Made by a program: the position numbers and the translations under genes. From positions 1 through 42,563 of the forward strand of contig JBQTHP010000026.1 in the NCBI GenBank assembly GCA_052389755.1: DNA of 42,563 nucleotides, given 5' to 3'. Shown in pieces: positions 15,096-22,850 of this stretch. This DNA comes from JBQTHP01 sp052389755. GTDB taxonomy: Bacteria > Pseudomonadota > Gammaproteobacteria > Steroidobacterales > Steroidobacteraceae. A model generated the notes under the pieces. The model was not told the origin of the DNA. It saw only the letters and a program-made list of their open reading frames with translations, and ran no database searches. Within the stretch, counting starts at the first letter, position 1. Each line of letters opens with the position of its first letter.

Positions 15096-16244
15096 CTAGG
15101 CTCCGCGCAATGCTTCGACGACCTTGAGGTTCCTGGCGCGGATCGCCGGCAGCGCTCCGGCGACGAGGCCGAATACGGCCATGAGCAGGAAGGCGACGCC
15201 GACCGCGCCCGCCGTCAGGCCGAACATCGGCACCATCTTCGCCAGCATGGGCCTCAACGCCGCGACCATGCCGTTCGCGAGGAAGATACCGAGCGCGCCG
15301 CCGGCCACCGTGATGATGACGGCTTCGAGGAGCACGAAGGCGGTCACCGTGGCATGCGTGAAGCCGAGCGTCTTCAGGACACCGATCTCGTTCACGCGCT
15401 CGCGTACCGCCTGCGCCATGGTGTTCGCCGAGACGAGCAGCATGGTGAAGAACACCGCGAACGCCACCGCCGTGATGATCGCGCCGATGTCGCCCACCTG
15501 CCTGGCGAACTCGGCCATGAAAGCCTTCTCGCTCGCCGTTCTGGTCTCCGTGGCCGAGTTCGCGAACTGCTCGTCGATGGTTTTCGAGATGCGCGGCGCA
15601 TCGGCAGGATCGTCGATGCGCGTGACGATCCACCCGAGCCTTCCCTTGCCGAAGCTGCGCCCCTCGTCGAGATACGTGCGGTGCATGACGATGCCGGAAG
15701 TGTCTCCGCCCGGCCAGTCGAAGATGCCCCGCACGGTGACTTCCCACGTGTTGCCGTCGCTCTTGTACGGGATGTTCTGCTGCAGCGGCACCCGCTGTCC
15801 GACGGTCCAGCCGAAACGCCCGGCGAGGGTCTTGCCGACGAGCACTCCGGTGCGGTCCGCGATCCAGGCGCGCTTCTGGTCCTCGGGGAGCACGATCTCC
15901 GGATAGGTTTCGAAGTACGTCTCCGGCACTGCCGACCAGGTGGCAAGCTGATTGCGCTCGTCCTGATACCAGCCGCCGAACCACGTATGCGGGTTCACGA
16001 CCTTGACGCCCGGGATGGCGCGCACCTTCTCCGCGTAGCTGCCCGGCAGATCCTGGATCAGCGACATCTTGTTCATCGTCACCAGGCGATCGGCGCCGGC
16101 CGCATCGATGCCGCCGACGAACCCGTAGCGCAAGGCTTCCAGGATTCCGAACAGCATGAACGCGACGACGATGGACAGGAACGTGAAGATCGTGCGCAGC
16201 GGCCGCCTGCGCAGGTTCGCCCAGACGAGCGGGAGGTATTTCAT
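15096..16244 (-). CDS. ABC transporter permease, FtsX/MacB type (first permease)
   Basis: This 382-residue membrane protein begins MKYLPLVWANLRRRPLRTIF, with a first membrane segment at about 18-40. A periplasmic domain follows to about residue 255, then the FtsX region (TAVAFAVFFTMLLVSANTMA, with the coupling motif VNEIGVLKTLGFTH) and two more membrane segments. Its ATG overlaps the ATPase stop codon (ATGA). It differs clearly in sequence from the second permease, so the transporter is probably a heterodimer. The ending ALPAIRARNLKVVEALRG is typical for the family. Confidence 0.88.
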   Translation of the reverse strand: MKYLPLVWANLRRRPLRTIFTFLSIVVAFMLFGILEALRYGFVGGIDAAGADRLVTMNKMSLIQDLPGSYAEKVRAIPGVKVVNPHTWFGGWYQDERNQLATWSAVPETYFETYPEIVLPEDQKRAWIADRTGVLVGKTLAGRFGWTVGQRVPLQQNIPYKSDGNTWEVTVRGIFDWPGGDTSGIVMHRTYLDEGRSFGKGRLGWIVTRIDDPADAPRISKTIDEQFANSATETRTASEKAFMAEFARQVGDIGAIITAVAFAVFFTMLLVSANTMAQAVRERVNEIGVLKTLGFTHATVTAFVLLEAVIITVAGGALGIFLANGMVAALRPMLAKMVPMFGLTAGAVGVAFLLMAVFGLVAGALPAIRARNLKVVEALRGA

Positions 16245-16927
16245 GCTGCCTCCGCGAGCACGCCCTTCTCGAGGTGCACGGTGCGGCCCGCGCGCGCCGC
16301 GGCGTGCGGATCGTGGGTCACCATGACGATCGTCTTGCCGTGCTGGCGGTTGAGCGCTTGCAGCAGATCGAGAATCTCGTCGCCGGATTTGCGATCGAGA
16401 TCTCCCGTGGGTTCGTCGCAGAGCAGGATCGTCGGATCGGTCACGATCGCCCGCGCGATGCCGACGCGCTGCTCCTGGCCGCCGGAGAGCTCTTTCGGCT
16501 TGTGCTTCGCGCGATCGGACAGCCCGACCAGCGTGAGCGCCGCCGCGACGCGCTTCGCGCGCTCGACGCTGCCGAGCCGGGTGAGCAGCAGCGGCAGCTC
16601 CACGTTGCGCGCCGCCGTCAGCACGGGCAGCAGGTTGTACATCTGGAAGATGAAGCCGATGTGCGTGGCGCGCCAGCGCGCGAGCCGCGCGTCGTTCAGC
16701 GTATCGATGCGCTCGCCCGCGACCTCGATCGATCCGTGCGTCGGCCGGTCGAGGCCGCCGATGAGATTCAGCAGCGTGGACTTTCCCGAGCCCGACGGCC
16801 CCATGAGCGCGAGGAATTCGCCCGACGCAACGTCGAGATCGAGGTTTTCGAGGACGTGGACCGTTTCCACGCCGCGGCGGTAGAACTTGGTGACGCCGCG
16901 CACGCGAACCAGAGCCGATCCGGCCAT
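16241..16927 (-). CDS. ABC transporter ATP-binding protein (LolD/MacB type)
   Basis: This 228-residue ATPase has all the nucleotide-binding motifs: Walker A GPSGSGKST, signature LSGGQEQRV (with Gln-Glu in place of the more usual Gln-Gln), Walker B TILLCDEPTGDLD and the switch His in MVTHD. It belongs to the LolD/MacB group that drives FtsX-type permeases from the cytoplasm. It lies 22 bases after the adaptor gene and overlaps the first permease gene by 4 bases. Substrate unknown; lipoprotein, peptide and drug export are all possible for this class. Confidence 0.92.
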   Translation of the reverse strand: MAGSALVRVRGVTKFYRRGVETVHVLENLDLDVASGEFLALMGPSGSGKSTLLNLIGGLDRPTHGSIEVAGERIDTLNDARLARWRATHIGFIFQMYNLLPVLTAARNVELPLLLTRLGSVERAKRVAAALTLVGLSDRAKHKPKELSGGQEQRVGIARAIVTDPTILLCDEPTGDLDRKSGDEILDLLQALNRQHGKTIVMVTHDPHAAARAGRTVHLEKGVLAEAA

Positions 16928-16949
16928 GTGTTTGCTCCGTTGCAGAAAT

Positions 16950-18185
16950 TCAGGTTGCTTTTCGAATGCGGACGCGTCCGCCGTCGCTCAATCCATCCAC
17001 GGGCTTTGCGACCACGGTCTCGCCGGCTCTCAAGCCTGCGATCACATCGACCTGACCGCCGCGCTGCCCACCGAGCCGCACCGCGCGCCGTTCCACGGCG
17101 CCGCCCTTGACCACCCATACGACAGGCTGCTCGCCGCTTCGTGCCACGGCTTCCGATGGCAGCTGAACCGACGATCCCACAGCCTGCGACTTCGTGTCCG
17201 CGTCCTCGAGGAACTGAACCTTGACGCCCATGTCCGGCAGGATGCGCGCGTCGAGCTCGTCGAAGGCGATGCGCACGCGCACCGTTGCCTTCTGCCTGTC
17301 GGCAGTCGGCACGATGTTGATGACGTGCGCCGGTATCGACCAGTCGGGGTACGCATCGAGCGTCGCTTCCGCTCGCTGCGCCGCGCGCACTCGATTGATG
17401 AACGCCTCGTTGACGTCCACTTCGATCTCGCGCGAATCCATGTCGACGATCGTCGCGATCCCGGTGCGCGTGAAGCCGCCGCCGGCCGAAACCGGAGACA
17501 CCATCTCGCCGGGCTGCGCGTCCTTCGACGTGACGACCCCTGCGAACGGCGCGCGCACGACGAGGTCTTCGAGCCCGACGCGGTTGTATTCGACGTTGCT
17601 CGCTTCGACGGCCACTTCACCTTCGAGCGCTCCGAGGCGCGCAGCGAGCGCGGAGGCTTCCGCCTCGGCTGCATCGAGCTCGTTCTGACTCACGAGACCA
17701 CTCTGCCGGAGTGCGCGCCGCCGCTCGAGCGTGCGCCGCGCATCCGCGAGACGCACCTCGACCTCTGCGAGGTTGCGCCGTGCCGCCTCGAGCCGGCGCT
17801 GCGCGACATTGAACTGCGCGCGCGCGGTCGTGTCTTCGAGCCGGGCGAGCTCCTGGCCGCTCTTCACGCTCATGCCTTCTTCGACGAGCACTTCTTCGAC
17901 CTTGCCGGTGACTTTCGAAGAGACCGTCGCAAGCCGCCGCGCGACGACGTATCCGGAAGCGTTGAGCACGGCACCAGGCTTCGGTGCGCCGTCGACGGTC
18001 GCGGCCGTGACAGTTTCGACTTCGACCGCGTCCGCGCGGCCGAGGAACCAGAGCGCGCCTGCGCCGAGCACGACAATCGCCAGCGCCGCCGCGATCCAGG
18101 ACGGCCGAAGTAGCGCCGCCGCCGCCCGGACTCCTGCATCGCGGTCGATCCGCAGACTGTTGAGCGTATTTTCGTCTACAGGCAT
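16950..18185 (-). CDS. Periplasmic adaptor (HlyD/MacA family efflux subunit)
   Basis: This 411-residue protein has a cytoplasmic N-terminus, one membrane segment (about residues 29-49), and then the classic adaptor layout: a lipoyl half-motif around KVTGKVEEVLVEEGMSVKSG, a long coiled-coil hairpin (about 115-200), the second lipoyl half near VRAPFAGVVTSKDAQPGEMV, a beta-barrel and a membrane-proximal domain. It is the first gene of a four-gene operon with one ATPase and two permeases. No outer membrane channel gene is in the operon; the tolC at 4106-5527 is a possible partner. Confidence 0.92.
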   Translation of the reverse strand: MPVDENTLNSLRIDRDAGVRAAAALLRPSWIAAALAIVVLGAGALWFLGRADAVEVETVTAATVDGAPKPGAVLNASGYVVARRLATVSSKVTGKVEEVLVEEGMSVKSGQELARLEDTTARAQFNVAQRRLEAARRNLAEVEVRLADARRTLERRRALRQSGLVSQNELDAAEAEASALAARLGALEGEVAVEASNVEYNRVGLEDLVVRAPFAGVVTSKDAQPGEMVSPVSAGGGFTRTGIATIVDMDSREIEVDVNEAFINRVRAAQRAEATLDAYPDWSIPAHVINIVPTADRQKATVRVRIAFDELDARILPDMGVKVQFLEDADTKSQAVGSSVQLPSEAVARSGEQPVVWVVKGGAVERRAVRLGGQRGGQVDVIAGLRAGETVVAKPVDGLSDGGRVRIRKAT

Positions 18186-18233
18186 CCTCAGAACCTTGGA
18201 CGGTGCCTACGGGGGGGCGCTTCAGGGCGCGAA

Positions 18234-18242
18234 AAGATAGCA
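18234..18242 (-). promoter_or_regulatory. Candidate extended -10 promoter of the exporter operon
   Basis: The minus strand reads TGC-TATCTT about 48 bases upstream of the adaptor start. The upstream TG supports an extended -10 box, but no good -35 is seen. It resembles the hppA element at 12220-12228. Confidence 0.4.
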
Positions 18243-18273
18243 CAGCACTCTTCAGCCCGAGGTTATGGATTGT

Positions 18274-18302
18274 TTGACCTCCGCGAAACCCGCCGGTAAC
18301 GT
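18274..18302 (+). promoter_or_regulatory. Candidate sigma70 promoter of adk
   Basis: TTGACC (18274-18279) and TAACGT (18297-18302) are separated by exactly 17 bases, about 40 bases upstream of the adk start. The -35 is a good match and the -10 is weak. It lies in the 156-base divergent gap shared with the exporter operon. Confidence 0.45.
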
Positions 18303-18341
18303 GGCGCGCCTTTCGAGCTACCCGGCGACCAGCTTCCAGCA

Positions 18342-19022
18342 ATGCGCATCGTGTTTCTCGGCGCGCCCGGATCCGGCAAGGGCACGCAGGCTCAAAGGCT
18401 CATGCAGCACTACGGCATTCCCCAGGTGTCGACCGGAGATCTGCTGCGCGCGGCGGTCGCGAACGATACGCCGCTGGGGCGCAAGGCGAAGAAGGCGATG
18501 GACGCCGGTCACCTGGTCGCGGACGAGATCGTGCTCGGAATGATCCGTGAGCGACTCGCGCAGCCCGACGCGCGCCGCGGGTTCATTCTCGACGGCTTTC
18601 CCCGCAACCTCACGCAGTCGAAGGCGCTCGACGTGCTCCTCGGCGAGCTCGGGCAACCGATCGATGCGGTCGTGCTCTTCGAAGTCGACAACGACGAGCT
18701 CGTGCGGCGCATTTCGGGCCGCCGCATCTGCCGGCAATGCGGCAAGGTGTTCAACGTGTTCTCGTCGCCCCCTTCCGCAAGCGAGCGGTGCCCGAAGAGC
18801 GGTGGGGCACACGATCTCTATCAACGCCCGGACGACAACGAGACGACCGTTGCGCAGCGGCTCAAGGTGTACGACGAGCAGACGAAACCGTTGAGCGATT
18901 TCTACGCGAAGCGCGGGCTTCTGAAGCGGATCGACGCCGCGGGCGATCTCGATGCGGTGGGCGCCCGTCTCCGGGAAGCGTTGAAGAAGGCTCAGACGAC
19001 TCAGACGCCCAAGACGTCGTAG
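18342..19022 (+). CDS. adk: Adenylate kinase
   Basis: This 226-residue enzyme interconverts AMP, ADP and ATP. The P-loop GAPGSGKGT (7-15), the AMP site STGDLLRAA, GFILDGFPRN and the long LID domain (about 122-163) are all present. The LID carries Cys130, Cys133 and Cys150, but Ser153 stands where zinc-binding versions have the fourth ligand, usually Cys or Asp. Most Gram-negative enzymes as I know them have no such cysteines. The last residues, AQT-TQT-PKT-S, are read from a 9-base DNA repeat, so the natural end of the family is probably near LREALKK. Convergent with rnd. Confidence 0.95.
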   Translation: MRIVFLGAPGSGKGTQAQRLMQHYGIPQVSTGDLLRAAVANDTPLGRKAKKAMDAGHLVADEIVLGMIRERLAQPDARRGFILDGFPRNLTQSKALDVLLGELGQPIDAVVLFEVDNDELVRRISGRRICRQCGKVFNVFSSPPSASERCPKSGGAHDLYQRPDDNETTVAQRLKVYDEQTKPLSDFYAKRGLLKRIDAAGDLDAVGARLREALKKAQTTQTPKTS

Positions 19023-19096
19023 ACGGTCGGAGGGGCGCCACCAGCGCGGAGCGACGCGTTCTTTCTTCGCCGTCTGAGACGTCTGAGCCGTCTTAG
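18991..19096. repeat. Inverted nonamer repeats between adk and rnd
   Basis: The left arm (18991-19026) consists of four 9-base units ending in AGACG (CTCAGACGA, CTCAGACGC, CCAAGACGT, CGTAGACGG). The right arm (19068-19096) is the inverse with units such as CGCCGTCTG-AGACGTCTG. The arms share the 10-base core GGCTCAGACG, and the next 8 bases also match except at one position. The left arm encodes the adk C-terminus and stop; the right arm holds the rnd stop codon. It probably folds as a large stem-loop and may end both transcripts. Confidence 0.8.
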
Positions 19097-20205
19097 CCCA
19101 GAACGGCAATGAGGCGCTCGCCGACCTGCTCGCGCCGCCACCCCGTGAGCACCGGCACGTCGCGCTCTCCCTGCGCCAGGCGTTCCAGGTCGCGCCGCGT
19201 AGCGAGGATCTCGGGGCTCAAGGCCAGTTCTGCGGCCACGTCCTTCAGCACGGCGCCGAGCCGCTTCACGCGCGCGAGCTGCTCGGGATCCGGTCGCTCG
19301 CGCCGCTCACGCGCGACGGGGGGATAGCTCGCTGCGGTCGCCTCGATGAGCGCCAGTATCTCCGCTCCGCAGTTCTTCGCGATGGCGGGCGGCATCTCCG
19401 GAATCTCGCCGAGCGCCTCGGGAGTACGCGGCACGCGCAGCACGATCTCGCGAAGGAGTGCGTCGTCCAGGATCCAGCCGCGCGGCCGATTGCGTTCGAT
19501 CGCGCGCCGCTCGCGCCACGCTCCGAGCGCCTTCGCAAGCAGCGAGCGCTGCCCATCGAGGCCGCGCAGCCCCTTGAGGCGCAGCCACGCACGCTCCGGA
19601 TCGGCGAGAAGGGTCTCCTCGTCGGCGAGCGACGCGAGCTCCTCCGCCAGCCAGGCGGTACGACCGAGGCGCTCGAGCTCCGCCTCGAGAAGCTCCCGAA
19701 GCGGCAGCAGATAGCGCACGTCGTCGAGCGCGTACGCGATCTGCTGGGCACTGAGAGGTCGGCGCGACCAATCCGTACGCGTGTGCGACTTGTCGAGCTC
19801 GACGCCGAGCATGCGTCGGACGAGCTCGGCGTATCCCACCTGCGCAGGCATGCCGGCGAGCGCCGCCGCGATCTGCGTGTCGAACACCGGGGATGCGAGT
19901 CCCGCGACCGGGTGCAGGACCTCGAGATCCTGCCGTGAAGCGTGCATCACCTTCACCGGACGTGCAGCGCGCAACAGCGGCGCGAGAGAGGTCAGATCGG
20001 CGAGCGAGAGCGGATCGATGCACGCGGCGCGCTCGCGGCTTGCGATCTGCACGAGGCAGAGGTCGGCGCGATACGTGCGCTCGCGCAGGAATTCGGTATC
20101 GAGGCCGATGGCGTCGGCCGACTCGAGATGCGCTGCGAGCTCCGTGAGCGCGGCCGGCGAGGTGATGACGTGCTGCAACGAGGCGAAACGGCTACTTCTG
20201 TACAA
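19093..20205 (-). CDS. rnd: Ribonuclease D
   Basis: This 370-residue 3'-5' exoribonuclease acts in tRNA and other stable RNA maturation. The DEDDy catalytic set is visible: Asp36 and Glu38 in GLDTEF, Asp93 in HASRQDLEVLH, and Tyr158/Asp162 in YALDDVRYL. An HRDC domain follows (about 205-290). The start is uncertain: TTG at 20205 gives the frame shown, and TTG at 20178 is also possible; neither has a clear ribosome binding site. The stop codon lies in the nonamer repeat shared with adk. Divergent from the small membrane protein gene with a 58-base gap. Confidence 0.92.
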   Translation of the reverse strand: MYRSSRFASLQHVITSPAALTELAAHLESADAIGLDTEFLRERTYRADLCLVQIASRERAACIDPLSLADLTSLAPLLRAARPVKVMHASRQDLEVLHPVAGLASPVFDTQIAAALAGMPAQVGYAELVRRMLGVELDKSHTRTDWSRRPLSAQQIAYALDDVRYLLPLRELLEAELERLGRTAWLAEELASLADEETLLADPERAWLRLKGLRGLDGQRSLLAKALGAWRERRAIERNRPRGWILDDALLREIVLRVPRTPEALGEIPEMPPAIAKNCGAEILALIEATAASYPPVARERRERPDPEQLARVKRLGAVLKDVAAELALSPEILATRRDLERLAQGERDVPVLTGWRREQVGERLIAVLG

Positions 20206-20263
20206 TCCCGGCCTCCATTATGCCCGCCCTTCACGAGCCTCGCGCGCACCGGACCGGCCGATC

Positions 20264-20779
20264 ATGACGGAGCTTGTGCGTCTCTATGCGCAGATCGCGC
20301 TGCTGCGGCGTGGCCCGCAGGACGTTCCTGCCGCAACGCTCGTCCTGTTCGCGACCGTCGCGGGCTACTTCGTCGTCAACTTCGCGGCGAGCACGGCGTT
20401 GCCGCCGATCGATCAGTGGCTCGGACGTCTCGTCGTCGACGTCGTGTTCATGCTCGCCTGGTATGCGATTCTGCTGCGACTTGCCGGCAAGCCGGAGCGG
20501 TTCATGCAGACGACGAGCGCAGTGTTCGGCTTTCAGGCCGTGCTGGCGCCGCTGCTCGTGGCAACCGGCTGGCTGATGCGGCGCTACCAGCAGGATGCGA
20601 GCTGGCAGTTCCCGTTGACCATGCTCGGCGTAGCGCTGGTCGTGTGGATCATCGCCGCGAACAGTCAGGTTCTGAAAGCCGCGCTGGAGTGGCCGATGGT
20701 CACGTGCATCGCGGTCGTCGTGCTGCAGATCATCGCCGGGGAGCTGCTGCTCCATTCGCTCTTTCCATCTCCACGCTGA
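20264..20779 (+). CDS. Small integral membrane protein (171 aa), unknown function
   Basis: I cannot name a family with confidence. The protein has about four to five membrane segments: around residues 23-43, 55-72, 88-105, 117-135 and 142-165. The N-terminus MTELVRLYAQIALLRRGPQD is amphipathic. It lies 12 bases before mpl on the same strand, and the position immediately upstream of mpl appears conserved in betaproteobacteria from memory. A link to cell wall recycling is only suggested by this position. A TACAAT box at 20201-20206 is a possible -10 for this gene. Confidence 0.75.
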   Translation: MTELVRLYAQIALLRRGPQDVPAATLVLFATVAGYFVVNFAASTALPPIDQWLGRLVVDVVFMLAWYAILLRLAGKPERFMQTTSAVFGFQAVLAPLLVATGWLMRRYQQDASWQFPLTMLGVALVVWIIAANSQVLKAALEWPMVTCIAVVVLQIIAGELLLHSLFPSPR

Positions 20780-20791
20780 CTTCACGAATCG

Positions 20792-22180
20792 ATGCACATT
20801 CACATTCTCGGCATCTGCGGCACGTTCATGGGCGGCATCGCGGCGATCGCGAAGGCGGCGGGCCATCGCGTCACCGGCTCGGATCGCAACGTCTATCCAC
20901 CGATGAGCACGCAGCTGCGGGCGCTCGGTATCGAGCTCGTCCAGGGCTTCGAAGCCGCGCAGCTCACACCGCCGCCGGACGTCGTGGTGGTCGGCAACGT
21001 GATGACGCGTGGCCAACCGGTCATCGAGGCGCTGCTCGAGAGCAGTCTGCCGTATGTGTCCGGTCCGGAATGGCTCTCGCGCGAAGTGTTGCGCGGTCGC
21101 TGGGTGCTCGCGGTCGCGGGAACCCACGGCAAGACGACGACGAGCTGCCTCCTTGCGTGGATACTCGAGCACGCAGGGCTCGAGCCCGGCTTTCTCATCG
21201 GCGGGGTGCCGGGGAACTTCGATACGAGCGCCCGGCTCGGCAGAAGCCCGTTGTTCGTGATCGAGGCCGACGAGTACGACACGGCGTTCTTCGACAAGCG
21301 TGCGAAGTTCGTTCATTACCGGCCGCGCACGGCGGTTCTCAACAACCTCGAGTTCGATCACGCCGACATCTATCCGGACCTCGCGGCGATCCAGCGGCAG
21401 TTCCATCATTTCGTGCGCATCGTGCCCGGCAGCGGCCGCATCGTGTGGAACGCCGCGGACGCGCGGCTCGCAGAGACTCTTGCGATGGGCTCCTGGACTG
21501 CCCTGGAGGAGTTCGCGCGCGAGGGCACAGCGGCTGCGCCGCTGTGGTCCGCACGCGTCGCGCGCGGTGCCGAGGACTACTCGCGCTTCGAGGTGCTCGA
21601 AGCGGGCAAGCTGCACGGTACGGTGGACTGGCCGCTGATCGGCGCGCACAACGTCGAGAACGCGCTCGCGGCCATTGCCGCCGCGCGGCATGCCGGCGTA
21701 CCGGTCGCGCGGTCGATCGAGGCGCTCGGTTCGTTCAAGGGCATCGCACGGCGGATGGAGTTTCGAGGCGAAGCGGCCGGCGTGCGCGTGTACGACGACT
21801 TCGCGCATCACCCGACCGCCATCGAGATGACGCTCGACGGGTTGCGGCGCCGCGTAGGTAATGCGCGCATCGTGGCGGTGCTCGAGCCGCGCTCGAACAC
21901 CATGCGCATGGGGGTTCATCGCGAGACGCTCGCGCCGTCGCTCTCGAAGGCGGACGAAGTGTGGCTGTATGCGCCCGCGGATCTCGGTTGGGATCCCGTG
22001 AGCGTTCTGCGCGAGCTCGGTGCGCACGCGCACGTGAGTCGCGACGTCGAGGCGCTCGCAAGCGAGCTCGCGCGCGTCTTGCGCCCGGGCGATCACGCGC
22101 TGATCATGAGCAACGGGGGCTTTGGCGGCCTTCACGGCAAGCTGCTCGAGGCGCTGCGGGCGCGCAAGGGGCATCAATGA
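20792..22180 (+). CDS. mpl: UDP-N-acetylmuramate:L-alanyl-gamma-D-glutamyl-meso-diaminopimelate ligase
   Basis: This 462-residue Mur-ligase-family enzyme reattaches the recycled tripeptide to UDP-MurNAc, saving cell wall material. The N-terminal HILGICGTFMGGIAAIAKAA, the P-loop VAGTHGKTTTSCLLA, IEADEYDTAFFDKRAKFVHY and the C-terminal YDDFAHHPTAIEMTL are diagnostic of Mpl rather than MurC. Length is normal. It follows the small membrane protein gene by 12 bases and precedes the LON-domain gene by 12 bases, so the three probably form an operon. The C-terminus has the usual SNGGFGGLHGKLLEAL. Confidence 0.95.
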   Translation: MHIHILGICGTFMGGIAAIAKAAGHRVTGSDRNVYPPMSTQLRALGIELVQGFEAAQLTPPPDVVVVGNVMTRGQPVIEALLESSLPYVSGPEWLSREVLRGRWVLAVAGTHGKTTTSCLLAWILEHAGLEPGFLIGGVPGNFDTSARLGRSPLFVIEADEYDTAFFDKRAKFVHYRPRTAVLNNLEFDHADIYPDLAAIQRQFHHFVRIVPGSGRIVWNAADARLAETLAMGSWTALEEFAREGTAAAPLWSARVARGAEDYSRFEVLEAGKLHGTVDWPLIGAHNVENALAAIAAARHAGVPVARSIEALGSFKGIARRMEFRGEAAGVRVYDDFAHHPTAIEMTLDGLRRRVGNARIVAVLEPRSNTMRMGVHRETLAPSLSKADEVWLYAPADLGWDPVSVLRELGAHAHVSRDVEALASELARVLRPGDHALIMSNGGFGGLHGKLLEALRARKGHQ

Positions 22181-22192
22181 CGATCGCGCATC

Positions 22193-22798
22193 GTGACCGC
22201 CGACACTGAATCGCAGTCGGTGACGCTGGCGCTGTTCCCGCTCAACACCGTGCTGTTTCCGGGCGGGCCGCTGCCGCTGCGCATCTTCGAGACGCGCTAC
22301 ACCGACATGGTCCGCCGTTGCATGCGTCAGCGCTCCTCGTTCGGCGTGCTCCTGATTCGAGCGGGCGCCGAGGTCGGTTCCGTCACGAGCACGGCCGAGA
22401 TCGGCACGTCCGCGCGAATCGTCGATTTTTATCAGCTGCCCGACGGGCTGCTCGGCATCACGTGCGTCGGCGAGCGCAAGTTCCGCGTGCGCGAGCGCTC
22501 GCGTCAGCCCGACGGGCTGAACGTCGGCGAGATCGAATGGTTGCCGCCGGAAGCCGAAGTGGCGCTTCCGGCGGAGCATCACCATCTCGGCCAGCTGCTC
22601 CGCAAGGTGCTGCCGGAGCTCTCGGAGCTCTACCAGAACGTGCCGAAGCACTTCGACGATGCCGGTTGGGTGAGCAGCCGACTCGCCGAGATCCTGCCGC
22701 TCGAGCTCTCCGACAAACAATTTCTGCTCGAGATGGATGATCCGCTGGTGAGGTTAGCGCGCGTGGCGCCGCTGATCCGTCGGAACGAAGAGGGCTGA
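22193..22798 (+). CDS. LON-substrate-binding-domain protein
   Basis: This 201-residue protein contains only the N-terminal substrate-binding (PUA-like) domain of Lon protease, with no ATPase or peptidase part. LALFPLNTVLFPGGPLPLRI leads into FETRYTDMVRRCM and FGVLLIRAGAEVG, as in stand-alone LON-domain proteins. The start is GTG at 22193, 12 bases after mpl. Such proteins are widespread and their role is not settled. The TGA stop falls within the palindromic repeat at 22793-22850. Confidence 0.9.
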   Translation: MTADTESQSVTLALFPLNTVLFPGGPLPLRIFETRYTDMVRRCMRQRSSFGVLLIRAGAEVGSVTSTAEIGTSARIVDFYQLPDGLLGITCVGERKFRVRERSRQPDGLNVGEIEWLPPEAEVALPAEHHHLGQLLRKVLPELSELYQNVPKHFDDAGWVSSRLAEILPLELSDKQFLLEMDDPLVRLARVAPLIRRNEEG

Positions 22799-22850
22799 GA
22801 CGACTGACGGCTCGGACGGTCAGCCGTCCAGGCCGTCAGTTGTCTGAGCC
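22793..22850. repeat. 58-base palindrome of 9-base units between two convergent genes
   Basis: The left arm GGCTGAGACGACTGACGGC and the inverse of the right arm GGCTCAGACAACTGACGGC differ at two of 19 positions, and pairing continues toward a small loop near 22820. Units are of the GACGACTCA type also seen beside adk. The LON-domain stop codon lies in the left arm and the CPBP protease stop codon near the centre. It probably acts as a bidirectional terminator. Confidence 0.8.

Noticed and set aside
20231..22720. 829-residue minus-strand frame opposite mpl and the LON-domain gene
   Set aside because: Same reason: antisense frame with biased composition over clear plus-strand genes.
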